Shown: positions 42,991-51,257 of the stretch, piece after piece
Position numbering within the stretch: the stretch's first letter is position 1
How the letters are laid out: each line of letters opens with the position of its first letter
NCBI GenBank assembly: GCA_021737405.1
Contig: JAIPEG010000011.1
Coordinates: forward strand, 23,457 to 87,456
DNA from: Bacteriovoracaceae bacterium
GTDB taxonomy: Bacteria > Bdellovibrionota > Bacteriovoracia > Bacteriovoracales > Bacteriovoracaceae
DNA: 64,000 nt
Direction: 5' to 3'
Translations under genes and position numbers: made by a program
Notes under the pieces: generated by a model
The model's database searches: none
Seen by the model: the letters and a program-made list of their open reading frames with translations, nothing else
Told to the model about the DNA's origin: nothing

Positions 42991-43980
42991 ATGTCCATAT
43001 TGCTTCTTAAGAATTACCTCGAGGATTTACTCGTTGGAAAGGATCGTCCTCTTTTTGAAGAAGTCCATAATGGAATCAAGATCACTGAGAGCTCTAAAGG
43101 AATACTAAGCCTAATCCCAATAGAGAGTTCAGCTCAATCGCCTTTTGTTTTAAGCTGTGGCATCCACGGCAACGAAACAGCTCCAATAGAAATAATCAAT
43201 GACCTCCTTAAAAAAATTTACTCATGTGAACTCAAAGTTAATCGACCCATTCTCATAATATTTGGTCATATCGAGGCCATGAGGGCCCATAAACGTTTTA
43301 TTGATTACAATTTAAATCGTCTTTTTAGTGGCGAATATGCTTTTCACCCTAAGGCCCTAGAGTCTCGTCGTGCAGAGGAACTTGAAAAGGCCGTTAATTC
43401 TTTCTTTAAGAAGCATGGACTTGGGTGGCACTTAGACCTTCATACTGCCATTCGTCCTTCCCACTTACAAAGATTCGCTGTTTATCCCACTGAAAGCAAC
43501 CAAGCCCCCTCACAAGAGGAGATCAATCTTCTAAAAGCGATGGGAATTGATGCTATTCTTTTGGCAAACGAGGCGGCAAAAACCTTTTCCTCCTATTCTT
43601 ATTTTAAGCATCAGGCATATGCCTACACGCTTGAACTTGGAAAGGTGGAACCCTTCGGAAAAAATCGCCGAGTCGACTTTCAGGAAGCTGAAAAAACTTT
43701 AAAAGAGATTATAGCTGGTCAGGATATTTCTAATCAGGACCAAAAAAGACTGCAAGTCTTTGCCGTTGTCCATGAAATGATCAAAGATGACCCTCATTAT
43801 GAACTTCACCTAAGTGAGGATTACGCGAACTTCACTCCATTAAAAAATGGAGAAGTCATTGAGACCACTCAGCAGGGACCTCGCACTGCTAAACCTGGTC
43901 AAGCCGTTGTCTTTCCAAATAGTGATGTCACTGTTGGCCAAAGAACAGGCCTTCTCATCGAAAAATTAAAGGAAGTCTAA
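42991..43980 (+). CDS. astE: Succinylglutamate desuccinylase-like protein
   Basis: A 329-residue AstE/AspA-family metallohydrolase. Zinc-binding HGNE (H59, E62) and WHLDLHTA (third ligand His, about 151) are present, as are DYNLNRLFSG with substrate-binding residues and YTLELGKVEPFG with the catalytic Glu. AstE removes succinate in the last step of the arginine succinyltransferase pathway, giving glutamate. No other ast genes are nearby, so the substrate is inferred from similarity. The gene follows the exported protein gene by three bases and overlaps the convergent gene at 43977 by four bases. Confidence 0.88.
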   Translation: MSILLLKNYLEDLLVGKDRPLFEEVHNGIKITESSKGILSLIPIESSAQSPFVLSCGIHGNETAPIEIINDLLKKIYSCELKVNRPILIIFGHIEAMRAHKRFIDYNLNRLFSGEYAFHPKALESRRAEELEKAVNSFFKKHGLGWHLDLHTAIRPSHLQRFAVYPTESNQAPSQEEINLLKAMGIDAILLANEAAKTFSSYSYFKHQAYAYTLELGKVEPFGKNRRVDFQEAEKTLKEIIAGQDISNQDQKRLQVFAVVHEMIKDDPHYELHLSEDYANFTPLKNGEVIETTQQGPRTAKPGQAVVFPNSDVTVGQRTGLLIEKLKEV

Positions 43981-44489
43981 CAACCACGTTTGTTTGTTGG
44001 TAATAGATAGGCCCTAAAAAAACCATTTTTTAGTTCAAAAGTCTGAAGGCTGCGGCAAGGATGATCGATAGACTTTAGTAAATTCCAACGAGAGGAGTTT
44101 TTCTTTAGAATATAAATAACCTCGCCCTTTTTTTTCACTTCTTTTAATTCAGAGGGTTTTAAGCTTTCTAAATTAATCTCATCTAAATTGTCACACCATG
44201 GAAGTTTCAACCGGTTTGGGCCTTTATGAAACTGAATCCGCACGAGGTTCTCATTAGGAACCTCAATAACCTGAATACGCCCCTGATCTTTATCCCAAGA
44301 GCTGGCCGTTTTTGATTTTACGATATTTTTCCAAGCACAGGCCTTCTTCTTAGAAGGACAAAGCGTTGTTATTTTTTGAGTCAACATTTTTTCGCCACAA
44401 TGAACTTGAACCTTCAAAGGAATTGATTTCTCTCCATAGGCTGAGAAAACACAAATAATCCAAATAGTAGTCAATAATCCTTTCATCAC
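43977..44489 (-). CDS. Hypothetical exported cysteine-containing protein
   Basis: A 170-residue protein I do not recognise. A signal peptide (about residues 1-19) is followed by a basic mature part with six cysteines (VHCGEK, TLCPSKKKACAW, PWCDNL, HPCRSL, C-terminal GC), which may form disulfides in the periplasm. Either of two adjacent ATGs (44489, 44486) can serve behind AGGTGA. It is downstream of the dus gene on the same strand by 17 bases, with overlap only against convergent astE. Confidence 0.68.
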   Translation of the reverse strand: MMKGLLTTIWIICVFSAYGEKSIPLKVQVHCGEKMLTQKITTLCPSKKKACAWKNIVKSKTASSWDKDQGRIQVIEVPNENLVRIQFHKGPNRLKLPWCDNLDEINLESLKPSELKEVKKKGEVIYILKKNSSRWNLLKSIDHPCRSLQTFELKNGFFRAYLLPTNKRGC

Positions 44490-44506
44490 TTCACCTAAGA
44501 AAAATC

Positions 44507-45583
44507 TTAATAAGTTAAATTCGTAAATGGTGCTAAGAGGAGTCCATCTTTACCAAAGAACTCTTCACAGACCTGTCTATACTCCTCAGGAGTCTGGCAT
44601 TTATTCAGCTTTTTACAAAGGTAATGACCAAAATTTAACCAGGGAGTAGATACTCTTAAATAGAACTTTATTTTTCTAAGAGCATAAGTTGTTTCAAAAT
44701 ATTTAAAACAATAATCTACATATTTTATAATTACTCGACCAAACTCTTTGGACTCTTCTTCTGGTCCTTGAGGGGCCCTCTCTCCCTCTCGTCCAGGAGG
44801 TGTTGAAAAGCCTAAAGACTCACCGAGCTGCCAAAAAATCCAGGGCCTAGCAGTTAGTGCACGCCCCATCATTACCCCATCACAACCAGTTTCTTCGAGC
44901 ATTCTAACTGCATCCTGCCATACCTGAACATCACCATTACCAATAATTGGTACCGTTACTTTTTTCTTTAAATCAGCAATTTGACTCCAGTCTGCATTTC
45001 CCTTGCGCTTTTGCTCCGCTGTCCGTGGGTGCAAGCAGAGCATACGAGCTCCAGCATCCACAAGGCCTTGGCAAAATTCATCAAAATATTGCTGATCCTT
45101 TTGTAGGCCAACCCTTAGCTTAACGCTAACAGGAAGATCTGTTGCTCTCTTGGCCATGGCAACGACGCTTGAAGCATATTCAGGATCTCCCATAAGAGCT
45201 ACCCCGTAATTGTGCTTTAGGGCCTTTGCAACTGGACAGCCCATATTGATATCAACTCCGGCAATATTTAAATGTTGAAGGCGTTTAATGGACTCGCTGA
45301 TAAACCGCTCATTATTCCCAAGAATCTGTGGAACAAGATCACTGTCTCTTTGAGAAATTTTCGTCTCAGGAGTCTCCCCAACTCTTTGAGTCGGGAGCCT
45401 TCGAGAGTTTAACATTTCTGTCGGCCAGATGGTTCTGGCGTTACTTGGAAGATAATCTCTCACCAATTCCCGTAAGGCCACATGACTGAGGCCTACCATA
45501 GGGGCCAAAAGAAAAGGAAAATTGACCTCGGGCCAAACGCTATTTAATTGCGAGTGTTGAATAAGCTTAGGCCCTTCTTCCAT
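44507..45583 (-). CDS. tRNA-dihydrouridine synthase
   Basis: A 358-residue Dus-family flavoenzyme that reduces uridines in tRNA. FLLAPMVGLSHVALREL (24-40) binds FMN, DINMGCPVAK has the catalytic C116, and GNGDVQVW and DGVMMGRALTARPWIFW are the later FMN-phosphate motifs. The subfamily (DusA, B or C) cannot be fixed by eye. A Pro/Glu-rich insert (GREGERAPQGPEEES, about 262-276) before the C-terminal helical domain is unusual. The start shares one base with the cyclophilin stop, so the two are coupled. Confidence 0.93.
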   Translation of the reverse strand: MEEGPKLIQHSQLNSVWPEVNFPFLLAPMVGLSHVALRELVRDYLPSNARTIWPTEMLNSRRLPTQRVGETPETKISQRDSDLVPQILGNNERFISESIKRLQHLNIAGVDINMGCPVAKALKHNYGVALMGDPEYASSVVAMAKRATDLPVSVKLRVGLQKDQQYFDEFCQGLVDAGARMLCLHPRTAEQKRKGNADWSQIADLKKKVTVPIIGNGDVQVWQDAVRMLEETGCDGVMMGRALTARPWIFWQLGESLGFSTPPGREGERAPQGPEEESKEFGRVIIKYVDYCFKYFETTYALRKIKFYLRVSTPWLNFGHYLCKKLNKCQTPEEYRQVCEEFFGKDGLLLAPFTNLTY

Positions 45584-46137
45584 TATTTTTTAAGAAGCGC
45601 CTTTGTGATAATCACATTCTCAACGGGTAAGTTTTGAAAGGGACCATTGGATTTTGTGGCAACCATTTTGATTTTGTTCACAACCGTCATTCCCTTTACG
45701 ACGCGACCAAAAACGGCATAGCCAAAGTTACCAGGTGTCGCAGATTTAAAGTTCAAGTTGGTATTTTCGCCTACATTTATAAAGAACTGAGCGGTTGCAG
45801 AGTTAGGATCACTTGTTCTCGCCATGGCAATAGTCCCGACATCATTAGAAACTCCATTACTAGCTTCATTTGGGATCGAAGGCCTTGTACTCTTTTTAAC
45901 GAGTTGATCAGTATAGCCTCCTCCTTGAATCATGAAACCATTAATAACTCTATGAAAGATAGTCCCATCATAGAACTTATCCGTTACATATTTGGTAAAG
46001 TTCTTAACTGTCTCAGGAGCTTTTTTGTCAAAAAGTTCAAGTTCGATTGTACCACTTGTGGTTTCTAAAATGACGTGGGTCTTAGCAAAAAGAGAAGAAG
46101 AAATGAGAAAGAAAGTTGTGATTAGCCAAATATTCAT
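45583..46137 (-). CDS. Exported cyclophilin-type peptidyl-prolyl isomerase
   Basis: A 184-residue cyclophilin with a signal peptide (MNIWLITTFFLISSSLFA), hence periplasmic like PpiA. The active-site FHRVINGFMIQGG, AMARTSDPNSATAQFFIN and FGRVVKGMTVVNKI motifs are all present. It speeds cis-trans isomerisation of proline bonds during folding of exported proteins. AAGGGG precedes ATG 46137. Its stop overlaps the dus start by one base; a functional tie to tRNA modification is not expected. Confidence 0.94.
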   Translation of the reverse strand: MNIWLITTFFLISSSLFAKTHVILETTSGTIELELFDKKAPETVKNFTKYVTDKFYDGTIFHRVINGFMIQGGGYTDQLVKKSTRPSIPNEASNGVSNDVGTIAMARTSDPNSATAQFFINVGENTNLNFKSATPGNFGYAVFGRVVKGMTVVNKIKMVATKSNGPFQNLPVENVIITKALLKK

Positions 46138-46222
46138 AATAGCCCCTTAAATTTAATGTAAGGCCATTAAAGCAAGAACCGACCCCTATTGGCAAACATA
46201 CTCAACAGGGGCCAGTTAGTTT

Positions 46223-46771
46223 TTATTTTGTTACGAGATTGAGCTTTAACTCGACATCATCATAAATCATTTTGTCGCCAAGGCCTTTGAAGAAGTTACC
46301 TGAGCCATACTTAATATCAAATTTAGTACGATCAAACTTTAAAGAGCCTGAAAAACCAGCTTTATTTTTGCTTAAATCAAGAGTCGTCTCCTGAGTCTTT
46401 CCTTTGATCGTCAGGTCACCCTTAACGGTATACTTATCACCTTTTTCAGAAACACTCTTTGCTGTGAAAGTCGCAGTTTTGTGATTTGTCACATCAAAAA
46501 AGTCAGGGCTATTTAAATGAGTAACCAGTTTGGTTGCATACTCACCAGTGAGATCAGTCGTTGTGATCGTTGTCATATCCATGACGACAGAGCCACCGAC
46601 AAGCTTTCCTTCTTTCATTTCTAGAGATCCACTCTTTAAAGAAACTTCGCCTTTATGTTCGCCGGTAACTTTTTTACCAATCCATTCTACTTTAGATTTT
46701 GAGACATCTATTGAAGCACCTTGAGCTGTCATTACAAATGCCGTTAATAATACCAATATTGATTTTTTCAT
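46223..46771 (-). CDS. YceI family exported lipid-binding protein
   Basis: A 182-residue YceI-family protein. A signal peptide (MKKSILVLLTAFVMTAQG) is followed by the lipocalin-like barrel (VSKSKVEWIGKKVTGEHKG in part, LNSPDFFDVTNHKTATFTA in part, GDLTIKGKTQ). YceI proteins bind polyisoprenoid or fatty amide ligands; an isoprenoid role is known for TT1927b. AGGAGGATATGTT before ATG 46771 is a very strong ribosome site, suggesting high expression. It stands alone between the cyclophilin and START genes. Confidence 0.93.
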   Translation of the reverse strand: MKKSILVLLTAFVMTAQGASIDVSKSKVEWIGKKVTGEHKGEVSLKSGSLEMKEGKLVGGSVVMDMTTITTTDLTGEYATKLVTHLNSPDFFDVTNHKTATFTAKSVSEKGDKYTVKGDLTIKGKTQETTLDLSKNKAGFSGSLKFDRTKFDIKYGSGNFFKGLGDKMIYDDVELKLNLVTK

Positions 46772-46889
46772 AACATATCCTCCTAGATAATTTTTTACCA
46801 TCTTCGCTTTAAATTCAATAAATTGAAAATATTATTAATTAAGATTCTCTATAACATATAATTATATTAAGCATCATAAAATCAATCAC

Positions 46890-47522
46890 TTAGCTCTTTA
46901 AATTCAAGTATTCACTACTTTCTCTGATATTGCCTATTGCATGATATTTCTTCAGGCCCTGTAAAAACCGAAGTGGCCATTTCTTTTGAATAATATTGAT
47001 TAGCCAATTGGGCATCCAACCCAACATATCACCGTAAAAAGTAAATGTTATCTTTGTTTTTTGTTTTTCAACTTGCTCTAAATGAAGATTTAAAATTTTT
47101 ACATCACAGACAATATGGCCTTCTTTAGCGTAGGAGAGGTCTCGCTCATTTTCCGCTCTCAAGATAATAAGATTTTCAGAGGGAAATTCGACATACCCCC
47201 TTAAAAGAAATTCCCTATCAGTAGCAGGCCATGGCGTTTTATAATACTCACTAAAAATATAGGTATTTGAATCAATTCTTCTATGAACCACGACACTCTT
47301 TAATTTTGGTGCCCATTGATTTTTTTCATCATGATTGAGAAGAATTTTTAAGTAGTCTTCTTTTTGTCCTTCAAAAATTGCTTCGGCCTTAAAAGGTATC
47401 AAACCAGATTTTTTTTCTAATGCCCTATAGAGGGAGATCCCCTCAAACTCGTGGAACTTTTCCCACGTGAGTTCAGCGGCGAGCGTGTTTATACTCAGAA
47501 AAAACAGGAATATGCGTACCAA
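46890..47522 (-). CDS. Exported START/SRPBCC-fold protein
   Basis: A 210-residue protein with a short signal peptide (about residues 1-16) and a START-like lipid-binding domain: WEKFHEFEGISLYRA, KSVVVHRRIDSNTYIFSEYYKTPWPATDREF and similar segments cited in part ([22 protein letters not shown]). Bacterial START proteins bind lipids or polyketide-like ligands. The start is TTG 47522 behind GAGGA. Adjacent YceI is also a lipid-binding family, but the genes are separated by 118 bases. Function unknown. Confidence 0.8.
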   Translation of the reverse strand: MVRIFLFFLSINTLAAELTWEKFHEFEGISLYRALEKKSGLIPFKAEAIFEGQKEDYLKILLNHDEKNQWAPKLKSVVVHRRIDSNTYIFSEYYKTPWPATDREFLLRGYVEFPSENLIILRAENERDLSYAKEGHIVCDVKILNLHLEQVEKQKTKITFTFYGDMLGWMPNWLINIIQKKWPLRFLQGLKKYHAIGNIRESSEYLNLKS

Positions 47523-47668
47523 CCAGTCCTCACTTATCTATTAACAGTTTAAAGTAGTGGGGAGAGCATTTTTTGTCACATATTTTCAGTTAGATGGCCC
47601 ACACAAAGTCGACCACAGCGCTCAGGTTATTTATCCAATATACCGAAAAGAGGAGAAGGAAAAGAAAA

Positions 47669-49873
47669 ATGCTTCTAGGGATAAGACCAAATAAATTCAG
47701 TATGCTGGGGACGCTCTTGCTCCTCTTCTCTCAAATATCATGGGCCTCGTCTTTCTATGATGAGGTAAATGATCGAGGCCTTGTTTTCTTATCTGAGGGA
47801 GAGAGAAACCAACGCGCCTATTTCTGCAGGCCCTATCTTGAAGGCATAAAAAAACAACTCTATCTAAGCCAAGTTAATAAGATTGAGAACCTGCCATTTT
47901 GTCGAGAAATCACCACAAAATTCCTTCCAATTAAAGACAGCGATATTGCCAAAATTTATAGAAACCGAAGTCTTCCTAAGGCCCTTCAAGGTAGAGGAAG
48001 TACAGAGTTGATCTCCGAGCTTAAATCAAATAATTACCATTCCCTCAGCCCAAGTGACTTCGATGAGCTTTTTAATTTAATGGAAAGCAATTTTAATAGG
48101 AGAAATTCTATTGTAAAAAGTAAGGTCACGACTTTTCGTTTAAGAGTCCAGGAGCGAACACCTAATCAAGCAAGTTTAAACCCGAATGCCCCTCATACAA
48201 CATGCACGGCTTCTTTAATCAAAATTCGCGGTGAGTGCCATCTCTTTACCAATGAACATTGTGCCCAAAGCAAGAATGCCTTTATGAACCTCGATATTCC
48301 AGAGCTCTCTTCCACTTCTGTTGAGGTTTATGAAGATAATGTAGCAACAGAGTGGGATATCATGACGTTAAAACTTCCTGCTACTGTAAGAGATGAATTT
48401 TGCCCTCATCTAGAAGATCAAGACCAGAAAGAGCTGACTCAGCAAGCCCTGAATCCACCAAAAGCTTTCTACTCTCTTGGGTACTCTGGACGTTCGGGTC
48501 ACACAAGACTTGATATCTTTTCTTCTGAAGTTGACGATGTTCGCTATCAAGGAGAAGACACAAGACGGGGATCTTTTCGTAGAAGCACCAAGTTAGAGTT
48601 TCCTAATGGTCGAGCAGACATTTATAATTATATTCCTACCTATCGTGGCATGAGTGGTGGTGTCCTCACCGATGAAGATGGCTCTCCCATCTGCCTCATT
48701 CATAGGACTGTACCCCAACAGGACACTCCTCAATGCGTGAGTTTAGTCGATCTTAACCGTTTTGTTGAAGGTACTCTGCCTAGGGCAAATCCTGAAGATA
48801 ATCTTTTAAATCCAGAGTTGTTTCAAAGAACCTATGACAGGTTTGATCTAAACAAAGAACTTAATGATCCACTTAGCAATAAGGTGGCCCCTGGAAATAG
48901 CTATATTTCCCCCGGCAACACCAGCATTCCTCCCGGCAACACCAGCATTCCTCCTGGTAACACCAGCATTCCTCCTGGTAACACCAGCATTCCTCCGGGT
49001 AACACCAGCATTCCTCCTGGCAACACCAGCATTCCTCCTGGCAACCCCTTAAGAATTAATATTCCGGCCATAACAGACTATTTAAAAAATACCGTCTGTT
49101 GGGATAAAAATTTAAATGCCGTAGACCCGAGCGCCTCCCTTGGCGAATTTGTGGAAGCACTTGAAGGCATCGTTGATCACAATGATTCTGATAAAAGAGA
49201 AATTTTAGCCGTTCGTTGTGGCCCCTTCAGTCCATGGGAGCAAATTGACGGCCAGGAAGACTATGTTCATAAACTAGTACCCTATAATAGAGCGACTCGG
49301 GCCTGCCCAAATATCTCTAATCTCAGTGAAAGAGACAAAATCTATCGCGACAAAGATGGCCTTGTGCCAATGAGTCACCGTCTTGGTCTATTAGAGCGTT
49401 TAAACGGAACCTTTTTTACTCATGATGAAAAAACTGCAGGAAGACTCCTTAAATATGATGAACTACCAAGTGAAGGTAACCATTTAACGGCGAAAGAGAG
49501 AAAGGCCGTTCACCATAGAGTAAGTGTCAATTCAGAAGAAGAAACAGTGGCCATCCAACTTGGAGGACCAGCAGGTCCTTTCAGCAATGATGTTATCACT
49601 GCGGAATTTAAAGTTAGTTTTGTAGATGATGGCAAAAAAATCATATTAAAACCAGATTACACAGGTGGAATATATCCGGGTAGTCAGACTCTTGGCGAGA
49701 TGACTTGTGATAATAAAAATTTCCTCAAACTTATTTGTAAAGGACCAACTTCGGCACTTAGTATTTCAGTGACAAATAACCTTGATAAGAGGGTCGCTGT
49801 TCGCTTTAGTAGTTTTGACAAAAATAGCCGAGAATTTATTCATACTCATGGAGATCTCTATGAAAATTTTTAA
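47669..49873 (+). CDS. Secreted trypsin-like serine protease with PGNTSIP repeats
   Basis: A 734-residue exported protein. A signal peptide (hydrophobic about 12-27) precedes a region of unknown function, then a trypsin-like domain with the triad H197 (FTNEHC), D230 (WDIMTLKL) and S329 (RGMSGG). A linker of seven to eight PGNTSIP repeats (about residues 408-459) joins it to a C-terminal domain of unknown function with WDKNLNAVDPSASL and beta-rich stretches. The modular form suggests an extracellular enzyme with a binding domain. Start ATG 47669 follows AGGAGAAGG; the frame is open further up. ACCGAAAA (47642-47649) could be a weak FliA -10 box. The end overlaps the TPR gene. Confidence 0.82.
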   Translation: MLLGIRPNKFSMLGTLLLLFSQISWASSFYDEVNDRGLVFLSEGERNQRAYFCRPYLEGIKKQLYLSQVNKIENLPFCREITTKFLPIKDSDIAKIYRNRSLPKALQGRGSTELISELKSNNYHSLSPSDFDELFNLMESNFNRRNSIVKSKVTTFRLRVQERTPNQASLNPNAPHTTCTASLIKIRGECHLFTNEHCAQSKNAFMNLDIPELSSTSVEVYEDNVATEWDIMTLKLPATVRDEFCPHLEDQDQKELTQQALNPPKAFYSLGYSGRSGHTRLDIFSSEVDDVRYQGEDTRRGSFRRSTKLEFPNGRADIYNYIPTYRGMSGGVLTDEDGSPICLIHRTVPQQDTPQCVSLVDLNRFVEGTLPRANPEDNLLNPELFQRTYDRFDLNKELNDPLSNKVAPGNSYISPGNTSIPPGNTSIPPGNTSIPPGNTSIPPGNTSIPPGNTSIPPGNPLRINIPAITDYLKNTVCWDKNLNAVDPSASLGEFVEALEGIVDHNDSDKREILAVRCGPFSPWEQIDGQEDYVHKLVPYNRATRACPNISNLSERDKIYRDKDGLVPMSHRLGLLERLNGTFFTHDEKTAGRLLKYDELPSEGNHLTAKERKAVHHRVSVNSEEETVAIQLGGPAGPFSNDVITAEFKVSFVDDGKKIILKPDYTGGIYPGSQTLGEMTCDNKNFLKLICKGPTSALSISVTNNLDKRVAVRFSSFDKNSREFIHTHGDLYENF
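48890..49045 (+). repeat. 21-bp tandem repeats encoding PGNTSIP
   Basis: Seven 21-base units start at 48890, 48911, 48932, 48953, 48974, 48995 and 49016, with a partial eighth at 49037. The first encodes the variant PGNSYIS. Synonymous changes (CCC/CCT/CCG, GGC/GGT) between units show that some time has passed since expansion. Confidence 0.93.
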
Positions 49874-51062
49874 GGTCAAAACCATAGATGATCACCCTCA
49901 CTATGTGGCGGCGAGAAGCGCGCTTCATAAGGAAGATCTCGTTAAATTTAAAAAACTTAAAAAAAACCCTGAGCTATCTCAGGAGGAGAAGAAGGTTCTT
50001 CAAGCAAGAGACTATATCCAACAACAATCCTGGGAGCAGGCACTTACCTATTTAGAAAATATGGGCATTATTAAAAGTGAATATTTAAATGCAGAAATGT
50101 ACGCCATTAAAACCTATCTCTTTCAGATACTTGCTCGCCCCGAAGAGGCCCTGTGGAGTAATCAAAGAGCACTATTTTACTATGAGCTTTGCGGCGATCA
50201 AGAGGGACTATTTCGAAGTCATTATAACAGATCTGTTACATTGGAAAAATTTCAACAATTCAAACTCATGGATTTTCACTACAAAGAAGCAAGAAAGTAC
50301 ACTCACTCACCTCACCAAATTGTTCATCTTTTAAAAGCAGAGGCCTTTGTCCATTGCAGACTCGGACAGGTTGACAAGGCTTTAGAGTCTATTCAAGAAG
50401 CTCTGTTTTACGGAAAGGATCTTGAAAAAAGCCATTTTGATAATTTAAGAACGGTTGCAAGTGAAATTTATATCAAAACGGGACAGATCAATAAGGCCAT
50501 AGAATTGCTACGTGACCTTATGGCCAGTAAAATTAACCCCGAAAGAGCGAGAGTACTAGCAGAATTAAAAATGCTAGAGGCCCTTCTAGATGACACAATC
50601 TTAAAAAAACCTGCTGCAACTATTGAAAAGAATCAGGAGTGGGCCTTAAAGTGGCATACTCTTTCGGCCTTACAGATTGGAGAAGAAGAGAGAGCAAAAT
50701 CTCTTTGGAAAAAGCTTAGTAAAAAATATCCCTTGCTGTATGGAGGAGATTTTATGATCCTTGATCCTCTTGAGGAAACAACCGCTTTTGGCCTTCTCCT
50801 TAAAAAGATCTATCAAAGAAAGGCCTATTCTCACGCTCCACAGAAAAACCTTTCTAAAGTTGATCACCTTATTTGGCTGCTTACTAATGCCACAATCCCT
50901 CAGAGAAAGGAGGACCTTATTGAGTCCATCTGGGGAGAAGATTATGAACCTAGTTACGACGCCCGCTTTTATAAGCTAGTTCAAAGAGTTAAAAAAAACC
51001 AAGGCATTGAAAATGTCGGGGGAACATACTTTATTAAGTCTCAAAAGAAGCAATCGGCCTAA
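49860..51062 (+). CDS. TPR protein with C-terminal winged-helix-like domain
   Basis: A 400-residue cytoplasmic protein. Tetratricopeptide-like helices fill about residues 50-260 (ALTYLENMGIIK, KALESIQEALFYGK, INKAIELLRDLM). The last 65 residues (LIWLLTNATIPQRKEDLIESIWG, YDARFYKLVQRVKKNQGI) look like an OmpR/SARP-type winged helix, so it may be a transcription regulator with a TPR sensor, in reverse domain order to SARP proteins. ATG 49860 lies inside the protease gene end (14-base overlap) behind GGAGA. Coupling suggests it regulates or senses secretion of that protease, which is inference. Confidence 0.78.
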   Translation: MKIFKVKTIDDHPHYVAARSALHKEDLVKFKKLKKNPELSQEEKKVLQARDYIQQQSWEQALTYLENMGIIKSEYLNAEMYAIKTYLFQILARPEEALWSNQRALFYYELCGDQEGLFRSHYNRSVTLEKFQQFKLMDFHYKEARKYTHSPHQIVHLLKAEAFVHCRLGQVDKALESIQEALFYGKDLEKSHFDNLRTVASEIYIKTGQINKAIELLRDLMASKINPERARVLAELKMLEALLDDTILKKPAATIEKNQEWALKWHTLSALQIGEEERAKSLWKKLSKKYPLLYGGDFMILDPLEETTAFGLLLKKIYQRKAYSHAPQKNLSKVDHLIWLLTNATIPQRKEDLIESIWGEDYEPSYDARFYKLVQRVKKNQGIENVGGTYFIKSQKKQSA

Positions 51063-51159
51063 TATTTTTAATGACTTAACTCAATATCCTTGCCTGACAT
51101 TGTGTCAGAATTCTTAGCTCCATCTCTTCATCAAAATTTCATAAACTTATCTTAATCGA

Positions 51160-51224
51160 GGGGTCGATGACCCCAGGCAAATCACCTTGTCATTGCATTG
51201 GATTGGTCTGGGGTCTTTTTTTTT
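51160..51224 (+). terminator. Terminator with competing upstream hairpin, possible attenuator
   Basis: GACCCCAG (51169-51176) pairs with CTGGGGTC (51208-51215), followed by nine T (51216-51224). GACCCC also pairs with GGGGTC (51160-51165) around a GAT loop, which would exclude the terminator stem. A third hairpin CTGACA/TGTCAG lies at 51094-51108. The element ends 33 bases before ATG 51258. It can be a plain terminator for the protease-TPR operon or a control device for the next gene. Confidence 0.75.
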
Positions 51225-51257
51225 GCTTGCCCACCACAAATCGTTTATCACTTAACC

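Noticed and set aside
46181..46213. Hairpin GACCCCT/AGGGGCC between the cyclophilin and YceI genes as a terminator
   Set aside because: It has no T-run on the side that would serve the minus-strand YceI gene, and no plus-strand gene ends there.
51094..51224. preQ1 riboswitch before the queuosine mannosyltransferase gene
   Set aside because: The hairpin loops are only three bases and lack the preQ1-I loop and A-rich tail pattern, so no known preQ1 class can be claimed.
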